Translations under genes and position numbers: made by a program
Shown: positions 23,239-31,665 of the stretch, piece by piece
Position numbering within the stretch: position 1 is the stretch's first letter
How the letters are laid out: every line of letters begins with the position of its first letter
Notes under the pieces: generated by a model
Databases searched by the model: none
Told to the model about the DNA's origin: nothing
The model's input: only the letters and a program-made list of their open reading frames with translations
Assembly: GCA_007449985.2 (NCBI GenBank)
Contig: VIIQ02000649.1
Location: 62,001 to 126,000 of the forward strand
Direction: 5' to 3'
Length of the DNA: 64,000 nt
Source: Desmodesmus armatus
Taxonomy: Eukaryota > Chlorophyta > Chlorophyceae > Sphaeropleales > Scenedesmaceae

Positions 23239-25892
23239 AGGAATGGACGGTGTGTCCCATCCCCACCGCAGATGGCATGGGCAAGGAGGTCATTGTGCGC
23301 ACCAGCACTGACATGCACACAGGTGTGTGTGTGTGGGGGGGGGGCGCTTGCGACACCTTGCTTTGCAGAGTGCGGGGGTGGGAAACATGTGATTGTCGCC
23401 ATTCCGGCCTAGAGAGAAAGTGTGGCAGCAGGAGCTTGCCAGCAAGCCAGCGGTGGGGAGGTCAGTCGAGCAGTTGCCTGCAGTGCTGCAATACTACTGG
23501 TACTGTTCACGTTTGAACTTGTGCAGATGTGCATGCGCTTCCAAGGCACAGTGTCTGAGTGCTGCTAGTGTCTCATCTTATATGTGTAGACAGAGAACGT
23601 GCATCCAACTGTAAAAGAGCCAGTGGAAAGGGGAAGTCAAAGTACTGACGCTGTGTATGTGTGCTGTCGCTGCATTGACTACTGTCCGCTTGGGTGTGTT
23701 GTGTGCAGGTGGTGTGTTTTTTACAGACTCAAACGGCCGTGAGATGCTGCTGCGCAAGATCAACCACAGACCTACCTGGCCCCTACAGGTGTGTGGCGTT
23801 GATAGCCAGATGCACAGTCGCACATTCATGCAGCATTCATGGCATACTCATGTGATGTTCATGGCATATGAAGACCACCATCATTGTCATCATGTGACAT
23901 ATACGGCATGTTCATGTGGCTTTCAAGGCATAGTCATGTGACATCTGTGGCACATCATGTGGCATTCATGGCACATTCATGTGGCACATGGGCAGGCAGT
24001 GTTTGCAGCAGCCCACCAACACTGCTGATACCAAAGCAAAGAAAGGACCACCCATCTCGCACTTTCTTCCATGCCCAACCCCACCCTTGCCCCCATCCGC
24101 CCCCTGCCATCACCCCCCCCCCGTCTTCTCAGGTTACTGAGCCTGTAGCTGGCAACTACTACCCCATCACCGCAGCAGCCGCCATCACTGACGGCTGTCT
24201 GACCCTGGGCCTAGCCACTGACAGGGCACAGGGCGCAGCAAGCCTGGCTGAGGGACAGCTGGAGGTCATGCTGCACAGGTGAACGCTGAGTCGCCGCCAA
24301 GGGGGCCCCAATAATCATTTGCGACGGGTTGAGCTTCACTGTGCAGTGGTGTTGCTGCAACGCACTGTCTTTCTGTTCCCCGGTGTCCCCCCACCCGGCT
24401 GGCCACACACAACTCAGTCAAGGTACTAGTCAAGTTGAACGCCATGTCATGCTGTCCTGCGCCGTGCTGTGTTGTGCTGTGCAGGGTGACGGTTGTGGAT
24501 GACGCCCGTGGTGTGGGAGAGCCCCTCAACGAGACCCTCTGTGGCTGCACAGGGCCCAGCTGCTCATGCCCTGCAGGCGGCCTGCCAGCACGCGGCAGAC
24601 ACCTATTAGTAATTGGTCCTGCACCAGCAGCGGCAGCTGCCCTGCGCTCAGCACAGCAGCAGCTGAATGACCCACCTCTCCTGGCCTTTGCTGACCTGCA
24701 AAGCTTGGAGGGGGTTGGAGCGCGGGCTGGGGAGCAGGGTACAGCAGGGGAGCAGCATGAGGGTGCTGCAAGAAAGCCACAGACTGCTGGTGCTGCTGCT
24801 GCCGCTGCAAGCAAACCTGCTGCTGCTGCTGCCGCTGCAAGCAAACCTACTGGTGCCGCTGCAAGCATACTGCCAGACCAGCAGGAGCAGCAGCAGCAAG
24901 GTATGGGGTTGATAGCAGCGCTGGGCCTGCAGGGGCGTTGGAGTGGTGTTGTGCCTGCTGTGCTGGCTGCTGGGGGTTTGCCGCCCAACCTGCACCTGCT
25001 GACCCTCATGAGAGCTGAGGAGGAGGATCCCTCAAAACTCATACTGCGCTTGGCACATTCCTTCCAGGTGGGTTTGCTGCCAGCAAGGGGGGTGGGTTTG
25101 CTGGGCCGAGGGGGGGGGGGGGTGGGAGGGCGGGCAAGCTGGTTGGGGGGGGGGGGGGGTGCCCCTCCCCCTTTTTCAGGCCCTGCGCGCGGGGGGGGGG
25201 GGGGGGGGGGGGGTCCAACTGTTATCAAGGAACTGACGGGGCGGGTGGGGTGAGCCAGAAGGCGTTTTTGGCACAGCTGTGTGTGCCACAATGCATGCTG
25301 TTGAGCTGTTGCGTTGTTCCTGCTGCGGCTGTGCACGTGCCTGACTCCGCTTTCCTGTTGTTTTCAGGTTGGGGAGGATCCTGAGCTGTCAAACCCTGTG
25401 AAGGTGGATCTGCAGCAGCTGCTGGCAGTGCCCATAATTGACATACAGGAGCTGAGCCTCACTGCAGCACAATTCAAGAAGCAGCAGCAGCGGCCCAGAC
25501 AATGGACTGCAGGAGAGGCCATGTCAGCTGGCAGGGACAGTTTGGAGGCTGCTGACGGCAGCAGCAGCAGCAGCAGCAGCAGCGGCGGTGACAGCAGCAG
25601 CAGCGGCAGCTGGGGACAGGCACTGTTTCAGCACATGCGGGGGCTGAGTGGCTGCCAGGTTGTTGATGCAACAGCAGTGCAGTCAGGGGCGGTTCCTGCA
25701 GGAGGGTTACATGGAGCAGGTCAGCACAAGCAGCAACTCAGCGCACGCAGGCTGCAGGTGCAGCGGCCAGCACAGCAGCAGCAGCAGGGAGAGGGGCCCT
25801 TTGACATCTGGGACCATAGCGGAGATGTGGGCAGCACGGTTGAGCTCTTCCCACAAGAGATCAGGACGTGGCTTGTGACTGTTGGTCACTAG
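10452..25892 (+). CDS. Alpha-mannosidase, glycoside hydrolase family 38, lysosomal/vacuolar type
   Basis: The gene starts at 10452 with a signal peptide (hydrophobic ALLLVCLA) and then HLVPHTHDD, whose His and Asp bind the catalytic zinc. DPFGHS at 12810 contains the nucleophile Asp; [19 protein letters not shown] and [10 protein letters not shown] (16402, zinc His) follow. C-terminal matches include [36 protein letters not shown] and EIRTWLV. Supported exons: 10452-10679, 11130-11213, 11975-12140, 12762-12898, 13594-13670, 13979-14065, 15097-15260, 15480-15637, 16064-16460, 17991-18862, 19123-19206, 19814-20549, 22636-22779, 23241-23322, 23709-23788, 24133-24278, 24485-25067, 25368-25892. 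Predicted length is near 1580 residues against about 1000 for the family; the excess is Ser, Gln, Ala and Gly/Cys runs. Five exons need a one-base correction. It should trim alpha-mannose from N-glycans in a vacuole or outside the cell. Confidence 0.93.
11561..11860 (+). repeat. Two truncated upstream copies of mannosidase exon 3
   Basis: Starts at 11561 and 11780, after TTCAG, encode [24 protein letters not shown] and then diverge before the [13 protein letters not shown] half. The full-length copy is 11975-12140. Both truncated copies keep the correct frame across the start, where the full copy has lost one base. Confidence 0.8.
12199..12480 (+). repeat. Two downstream partial copies of the mannosidase [10 protein letters not shown] exon half
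   Basis: Segments ending at about 12281 and 12480 repeat VNGGW...AAAH...GHR, each followed by a donor-like GT. Both are diverged or frame-broken relative to 12056-12140. G-runs separate them. Confidence 0.7.
13045..13455 (+). repeat. Three tandem copies of the mannosidase [16 protein letters not shown] exon end
   Basis: Copies near 13050, 13222 and 13389 repeat the 3' half of the exon that ends at 12898, each ringed by G-runs. The 13222 copy reads [19 protein letters not shown] without the one-base loss seen in the 12762-12898 exon. Alternative splicing to this copy is possible. Confidence 0.7.
14163..14192. repeat. 30-bp perfect palindrome in a mannosidase intron
   Basis: The arm tgtagaaccgaccac is followed immediately by its exact complement, centred on CACGTG. 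It lies between exons 13979-14065 and 15097-15260. It could be a cruciform, an RNA hairpin or a footprint of an excised element. Confidence 0.85.
15755..15851 (+). repeat. Partial duplicate of the mannosidase exon 15480-15637
   Basis: It repeats the last half of the exon ([14 protein letters not shown]..., PHCYWAG) with about a dozen changes and a following donor GT. It lies downstream of the intact exon. Confidence 0.75.
16811..17341 (-). CDS. Antisense open frame nested in a mannosidase intron, unrecognised
   Basis: A 176-codon minus-strand frame with mixed, non-repetitive amino-acid composition, unlike the surrounding low-complexity intron. It contains stretches such as [17 protein letters not shown] and [10 protein letters not shown]. 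No domain, signal peptide or start context is convincing. It may be a fragment of a transposable element inserted in the 1.5-kb intron 16461-17990, or chance. Confidence 0.25.
   Translation of the reverse strand: MHPIAIGSPAVFPHSLPLLPAGSMLPTQACAFPYSLDCRVHAVTAVVQQAVLPVKLLCPSSQTLTTTHALITGSVHFDLQDTSSHTRRKPSCRPYEILRPLLTTAAAISNLFIVPAGNSGVTGRDSAALPCISEGCGPSSSLDFVHYSRQSWSAMSTLPALRRPLLTVEDATPPTR
19295..19500 (+). repeat. Two partial copies of the mannosidase exon 19123-19206
   Basis: At about 19297-19346 and 19470-19499 the block [14 protein letters not shown] plus its donor is repeated, separated by long G-runs. The second copy is diverged. Confidence 0.75.
20470..21936 (+). repeat. Tandem repeat of about 278 bp, five copies plus a degenerate sixth, each carrying a mannosidase exon end
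   Basis: Anchors GTGAGAGCAGCAGCAG occur at 20550, 20828, 21107, 21380 and 21658, giving periods of 278, 279, 273 and 278. A diverged sixth unit ends near 21936. Each unit contains the coding block [15 protein letters not shown], a donor, a CAG run, then GT- and G-rich intron. Copies are almost identical except for G-run length and a few substitutions, so the expansion is recent. Confidence 0.9.
22192..22220. repeat. Interstitial telomere-type repeat, four CCCTAAA units
   Basis: Four perfect CCCTAAA units (TTTAGGG on the other strand), the last incomplete, lie in the mannosidase intron just after the 278-bp repeat array. This is the Arabidopsis-type telomere motif found in many green algae. 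A short TTTAGGG-like pair also occurs near 36001. Confidence 0.9.
22355..22962 (+). repeat. Partial copies around the mannosidase exon 22636-22779
   Basis: The start [11 protein letters not shown] is repeated upstream near 22357 and 22517 (the latter [10 protein letters not shown]). The end [22 protein letters not shown] is repeated downstream at about 22887-22962 with its own donor. Only the central copy is complete. Confidence 0.8.
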
Positions 25893-26895
25893 TTGTACTA
25901 TGTAGATGTAGTAACGAGTACAAGCTAGGACATTGAGTCTTGACCAGTCCGCTTGACCGTGCTGCATGCTGCCAGGCTGGCAGACTGAGGCCACTGCCAC
26001 CTCGCCGGCTACTGCTATCAACAGGTTGCAGGCTCAGAGGAGCTGACAACAGTGTGGGAAGTGATGCACTTTATTTGTGACGGTTTGCCAGCACAGCACT
26101 GCTGAACAACTTGAGGGCTCGACTGGAATCAAGTGCAAGTACCATTCAAAAAGGCAGGCAGCATCGTTCTGCGGCCTGCTGTGCCCAGCTCAAGTCAAAG
26201 CTGAAAATATGCACCATCTAGAGCCTGCTTTGGGGGGACATAGAACGTCAGCACAATTCACAAACGGATTTCGAACTCTGCAGCATCGCCTCAGGATTCC
26301 TCAGACAATCACAAACAATCAATTGCTCTGATGCGTAGGCGTTACAGGGCAACCCGAACCAGCTGGTGCTCCCACCACCTTAGCAAACGTGCTTTGGCGA
26401 GGAAGCAGCATGCTGGGAGGGAGCGCATTGCACGCATGCAGACCAGCTCCAAACAGCGATAGAAGCTTGAAATTATCAAATAAACCATTAGGTTAACGCG
26501 TTGGGGAGGATGAAGGCCAGCCTTACAAATCGCGGATTAGTGATGTTGTTAGTGTTGTTGATGGACCCTCGCCCTTTGCCCCAAAAGCACAGCCCCCGCC
26601 CTTCACCCTTGTCACTCACTACTTCCTGCTCCTGTTTGCACTGCTCGTCAGCGCATCCAGCCCAATCATACAGCTGTGCAGGTCAGTCTGGGACAGGAGA
26701 TTGTGCGCTGCTGCTACCATTGAGCCTGCAATAAACATTAAAGTAGTGCTTTGAAGCAATGTGACGTTGCCTGGCCTGCGAACACAGCAGCCACCGGAGC
26801 TCCCATCAGACGTTTCTGCACCCACAGATTCCCTCCTGACTGGCTCCTTTCACATCATTCTGCAGGTTCACACCTCACAACACAAAGCAGCAACA
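25893..26895. other. Intergenic region between alpha-mannosidase and the small GPI-type protein gene
   Basis: It contains the mannosidase 3' untranslated region, the likely promoter of the plus-strand gene at 26896, and one possible minus-strand exon (26619-26725). Sequence complexity is normal compared with the introns nearby. Confidence 0.45.
26619..26725 (-). CDS. Candidate minus-strand terminal exon, unrecognised
   Basis: After TTTATTGCAG the minus strand reads SMVAAAHNLLSQTDLHSC, then MIGLDALTSSANRSRK and a stop. Composition is protein-like and the acceptor is good, but no upstream exon could be placed without overlapping the plus-strand gene at 26896. It could be chance. Confidence 0.2.
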
Positions 26896-27606
26896 ATGAG
26901 GACCAGCGTCATCTGCGTCGTGGCTCTGCTCGCCCTGGCATGTAGGTGCTGCAGTGACCCTGCCTGGTTGCGCCTGTCAGTGTGCCCAGCAGACGCACAT
27001 TGTCAATGAATAAGCAGCTGTCAGATGATGGTGCAGCTGTACTTCTCTGGCACGCAGCAGTATGGAAGCTTCAGGCTGGCCCTGCCATCCAACGCCGTTT
27101 GCGCCAACGCATGCACCAGCAGCTGGCAGCTCCTCCAGCACCTCCTGCCTGCATCAATATTTATCAAAACGTTTGTATTTATTTACAGCAGTCCTGCCAG
27201 AGATCCTGCGATCCAGATGTCTGACTGAGGTTGCTGTTTCTGCTGTTGTTGTTATGCCCACCCACCCACAGGCGTGGCATCTGCCCAGCCAGCCCGCAGG
27301 AACGCCACCGCCATGGACGAGCCCATGCCAATGGCACCTCGTGCCAGGAACGCCACCAACGCAACAGCAGTGAGGAACGCCACTGCCTCTGCAGTTGCCA
27401 CCAGGAGGAACACCACCGCAGCTGCACCTGCTGAGCCCATGATGGCTGACGAGCCCATGATGAACACCACCAGGCCTGCCCCCGCTGCCGCTGCTGCTGC
27501 CAACGCAACCGCCGCACCCGCCAGGACATCATCTGCTGCCGTTGCCACCACTGGCTTCGCTGCCGCTGTTGCCGGCTCCGTCCTGCTCCTGCAGCTGGTG
27601 CTGTAA
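26896..27606 (+). CDS. Small secreted, N-glycosylated, probably GPI-anchored AGP/mucin-like protein
   Basis: Two exons, 26896-26941 and 27272-27606, give 126 residues. The donor is GTAGGT and the acceptor CACAG, and phase agrees. The joined N-terminus MRTSVICVVALLALACVASA is a textbook signal peptide with an A-S-A cleavage site split by the intron. The mature chain is rich in Ala, Thr, Asn and Pro, with about eight N-x-S/T sequons (NAT, NTT) and two DEPM motifs. It ends in Ser/Ala followed by the hydrophobic tail GFAAAVAGSVLLLQLVL with no charged residue after it, as in GPI-anchor signals. It probably coats the cell surface. It has no recognisable enzyme domain. Reading through the intron gives an early stop, so splicing is required. 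Confidence 0.75.
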
Positions 27607-29680
27607 GCAGACCCGCAGCTGATCCCGCAGCATGTGTGTTTGATTCATTGACTGCTGTAGCTGTGCTTGCATGACGGCGATGTGCTGATGCTGTGTTCAT
27701 CAGCCGAGCATCGCTCGTGTGTGTTGTTTGTTAGGACTGCACAGTTGGCACGTCCCCTGCTGCTGCGCCGCTGCACCATATCGGGACAGCCAACATTTGC
27801 TTGACTGCCAACACAAGCCTGCTGCTCTTGGGCTGTGCTGACGGTACCCCATGGTTGGCAGCTGCTGACTGTTTTACGCCAGGCACTTGGGCGCATGACT
27901 TGGTTTGGTGTGAGTGTTTGTGTGTGCAACAGGGTGATGGACTGACTCGTGCTTGTCGAGTCAGTGTGACCAGATGCTGCAAAGCTTCTGTCAACGCAGT
28001 GAGTGATCCCACCTACTTTTGCAGCTGGGATTGTGTGAGATAACAGTGTGAGACCTTCACCCTTCAGAGCGGTCAGTGCCGACAAATGAAGACAGGCTGG
28101 CTTTTGTGACAATGTGCTGTTGGCTGTGCGTCAACGACAAACGGGTGTTCAAAAAGGCAGACGGCCATTTGGGTTGTTGCTGCTGTGAATGTCTTCTGCT
28201 ATTTGTTGTGCATGGGGGTGCTTGTGTGAGAGAGAGGGTGGGCAGCAGTTGTGCTGTCCTGCAGTAAGGCATGCTCGCGCGGCATTTATGAACCCGAGTG
28301 CAGCGGTCAAGTCCTGCAGGTGGCACCAGTCAGTGGGCTTGTTGCATTTCTGTGAATGATCTCACGCACTAGCGACAGCAGCTGCAACGGCTGCCACATG
28401 CTATGTGTGTTGCCAACTGCAAGGCAAGGGCAGGGCCCAGACTGACTGTAACAGACTGCTGGGATATATTGAGCGATGCGAGCATTGGTGCCAGAGTATG
28501 TCCGTACATTACAGTAGAGTACACTGCATGTGTCACAGCAGTATGTGCAGGACACAGCCAGCACCAACTGTCTCTCTGTGCTCATATGGGCAATGGGCAG
28601 GATGTACACTTCCAAGCATTGTGCAGTTCCCATTTGACAACATGTAGCAGCTCATCAAGCTCACACTGCAAAAGCATTCGGCACTGCAACCAGCAATTTC
28701 AATTGCATAAAGATGTTTGTAAATCTTGTTGCAACAATGCAAGCACAGACATGAATTGCACACCAAGCCGCCACTCGTACCAACACTGTTCCACTGGTCG
28801 CTGGTACTTCCCACATTGTCTGTACAACCACTGTCTCCACAGGAAATCACGCTACCTCCCCGGTTCCGGGCACTGTCTCACTGTTCCTCTCACAAAAACA
28901 TCATACAGCAGATTACTGGCGCTTCTACTTCTTCTATTGTACTGTGAGGTTGCTTTGTTAGGCTTTTGTTGCCTGGGGTGGCAGTGGGGGACCCCAGTGC
29001 TAGCTACATTGTGTTACCATCTTGTGTGTTACCAGTGTCTCCACAGGAAATCACGCTGCCTCCCCGGTTCCGGGCACTATCTTACAGATTACTGGCGCTC
29101 CTGCGGCATACCGCGCAGGACATAGCCATAGCCACAAACCAGCAAAAACACAAGCAACCCTCCCGGCGGCGCCTGCAGATTACTCCACTTGCCTCATATT
29201 TCGAGGGTGACACACACAAGCAGCCGGGGAGGGAGCGCCATGGCACTCTCTCTCCTCACCCAGCAACTGAGTGACAGTGTGACTGCCGATGGGCCCGGGT
29301 GGCTGCGGGTGCCTGTACAGAACAGAGCTGCAGGACAATATGCCTGCAGCTCCTGCTGCCACCACCCAGGCACCCAACTATCAATGTCACATGGTACAAG
29401 TCAAATTCAAAATTTCAGACCCTATCACAAGCGACCGAGGCTCGACAGCCTGACGTAACGGTCGATCACCTCAACTACAGGAGGGTGCGTTTGGTACACG
29501 AGACTGGCCCCACCCAGCCACCTCGGTAGTCCCGCATGACCATGCCTCAGCTGACACAGTGCATGCTGGCGCTGCTGTTTGCGCTGGCACCGCTGCCACA
29601 CTGGTTGCGAGGTACGTCAAGGCAGAACGCGCAACAGCAGCAGCACCCAGCAACTTGTGCGACCAGCCGCTGCTGCTGCG
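27607..29680. other. Intergenic region with dispersed repeat copies
   Basis: It holds the 3' ends of the two converging genes and a reverse-oriented copy of the dispersed repeat (28803-29085). Longer open frames run through that repeat and show no domain. I see no further gene. Confidence 0.45.
28803..29085 (-). repeat. Dispersed repeat, reverse-oriented copy and second fragment
   Basis: 28933-29085 matches the complement of about 1285-1430, including ttctattgtactgtgaggtt and the core. 28836-28881 is another core fragment. Divergence from the 1281 and 51051 copies is higher than between those two. Confidence 0.7.
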
Positions 29681-31301
29681 TCAGAAGCAGCAGTCGCAGT
29701 CAAAGGGGCAGAGGGGTGTGTCGCCGCCGCCTTTCCTGCCCATGCCCAGCTCCTCCTCACTGTATACTGCATAACCCTCCTCCGTGCGCTTGCGGGACTT
29801 GCCTGCAGCAGCACAGCACAGCATAGCATAGCGTCAGCACAGCACAGCGTACACGCGATACTTCAGCAGATGCTGTGAATTACTGCCTTCCTCACTACAT
29901 ACTGGCCACAGTGAGCGACTGGCTTGAGGCTCCGCCCCCTCTGCATATGTCACACTACACAACACACGCAGTGACAGCTGCAATGACAGGGAGTGGCCTA
30001 AAGCACAAGCAGCACAGCCGCTGTGCATGCTAAAGGACATGAACGATGTCGCTGTGGTGTGCACCATGTGGTGCAACTGCTAGGCTGCATGGTGTGCTGC
30101 ACAGGAGGGCACTCTGCTGCAGCAACTGTACATGACAGGAGGCTGCAGCCTCTGCTCAACGGCTCCTGCATACCTGTCTGCTGACCAAAGATGTCATCCT
30201 TGCTGCCTTCTATCTTGGGCGCTTGCCTGATGCCTGCAGCAACAGCAATGGCAGGCCACAGCAGGGTGGGGTTGGATAGGGGGAGTGCATGCAGGTTGTG
30301 GTGAGAAACTGGAGGATTGCGCGCATGGAAGGAGGGTGCAACAACTGCATTGATTTTGGCTACGAGCTGTGCGCTTTATAGAGGATGGAGTGTGTTGCTG
30401 CTCCTTGGGCTTCCTGGGCCTGCAGGGCTACACCAGCGTGCTGCAAACTCGTGCTGCATGCTTTCAGACATCCATACACGCAACTGTACAGGTACGTGTG
30501 TACACGTACAACAAAACATGTGTGGTGGATACGCAGGATGCGCCCAGCCTCGACAGCATGACTACCTCAACATGGCAGTGCATGTGCAGCTACTACATGC
30601 AGATGCTGGTGACCTTGGGTTGCAGCTACTGTTGTGGTGGCTTCGCATGCCAACCCGTGTGCTGAGCGGCTGCAGGAAATGTGCCTAGAGACACACAGCT
30701 TGTGACCGACATGACCTTGCATGGCTGCTGTTAAGGTACCCCATTCTGTAATGCTGACACATGAGCTGACCGCGTTGCGCAGCCTCAAACTCATGTCACA
30801 ACAGCAAAGCAGGGCTCAAACACTGCTGGCTGGGTACAGGTAGCAGGAGTCTAGTGCAAGCAGCACTTTCTGCTGCATGGGCGTGTATGCAGTTTGCAAC
30901 TGCGTTGCATAGCGGGTTGTGTGCCACCGCACCTGTGCTGCTTGCCGTGCTGCCTCAACCTCTGCTGCTAATCCCTGCAGCTCCGGCGCCAGCTGCTCCT
31001 CCTCTGACTTGGGCTGTGCAGCTGCGGCCTTTTTGCTAGTTGCAAAGATGGCATCGATCTCGTCCTTTGCAGCGCGCTTCTTGCCCGTTTTGTCCTTGCT
31101 ACCGCCTTGCTGCTCGACAGCTGGTGTTGCTGCTGCTGCTGCTGCTGCTGCTGGTGCCGCTGCTGGTGCCGCTGCTGCCTTCTTGGATGCCTTGTGTGGT
31201 TTGGTGGACTCGACACCGTTATTTTGTGCTACTTCTTCATTCGTCTTTCCAACATCAACTCCTGCTGCAGCACCCTTCTTTTTGCCCATAGTAGTGACCA
31301 A
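29681..31301 (-). CDS. DUF1764 family protein (conserved eukaryotic, unknown function)
   Basis: Three minus-strand exons: 31301-30933, 30233-30174 and 29802-29681 (stop TGA). The start is at 31301 or, more typical of the family, at 31289 (MGKKKG). The order is a Lys/Ala-rich basic N-terminus with an Ala/Pro run, then KDEIDAIFA, then PKIEGSKDDIFG, then RKRTEEGYAVYSEEELG and the C-terminus TPLCPFDCDCCF. The EID-IF motif and the terminal CPFDCDCCF box are the hallmarks of DUF1764. Exons 2 and 3 join in phase. Exon 1 ends in phase 0 while exon 2 needs one preceding base, so either donor and acceptor shift (GTGGCA with ATCAG, giving VRQAPK), a small exon is missing, or a base was lost. No membrane segment or signal is seen. 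Nuclear or nucleolar location is only a guess from the basic N-terminus. Confidence 0.85.
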
Positions 31302-31665
31302 GGGTGTGTGTCCCGCTCAGTGGCCTGCTGCTGTCACTGTGGTGGTGATGCTGCTGCTGTGGTGGTGATGGTACTGTTGGTGCTTGATTGAACAGGAGCA
31401 CACCACAAAAGGCATAGCACTACTTCGTGAGGGACAGGCACAATGCAACTTTCCGAGAGTGCCGTGCGAGAGGCTGGTGGCTGTGTATCAACAAAAAAAC
31501 GCTGCTTCTGCAATCCAAATGTGCACCAATAGCTTGTCTTCGTGCCAGTCTTTGCTCACTATCAGTAACCGCAACCGCAACCGTCGCCAGATCAAAGTGT
31601 ATATGAGTATAAGCCTGTGATTGCAGTCGCAGCTTCGCAGCTGTTGATTGTGGCAGACGAGCAAC
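31302..31665. promoter_or_regulatory. Bidirectional promoter between DUF1764 and histidyl-tRNA synthetase genes
   Basis: The two start codons are head to head, about 365 bp apart. The interval is less repetitive than the introns and contains both 5' untranslated regions. No defined element is recognised. Shared expression of the two genes is inference from spacing. Confidence 0.5.

Noticed and set aside
24266..25336. 356-codon minus-strand open frame
   Set aside because: It is antisense to two well-supported mannosidase exons with matching conserved residues. Its Ala/Pro/Cys composition is that of a shadow frame.
28403..29125. 240-codon plus-strand open frame
   Set aside because: It crosses two reverse copies of the dispersed repeat, so the frame is not under coding constraint.
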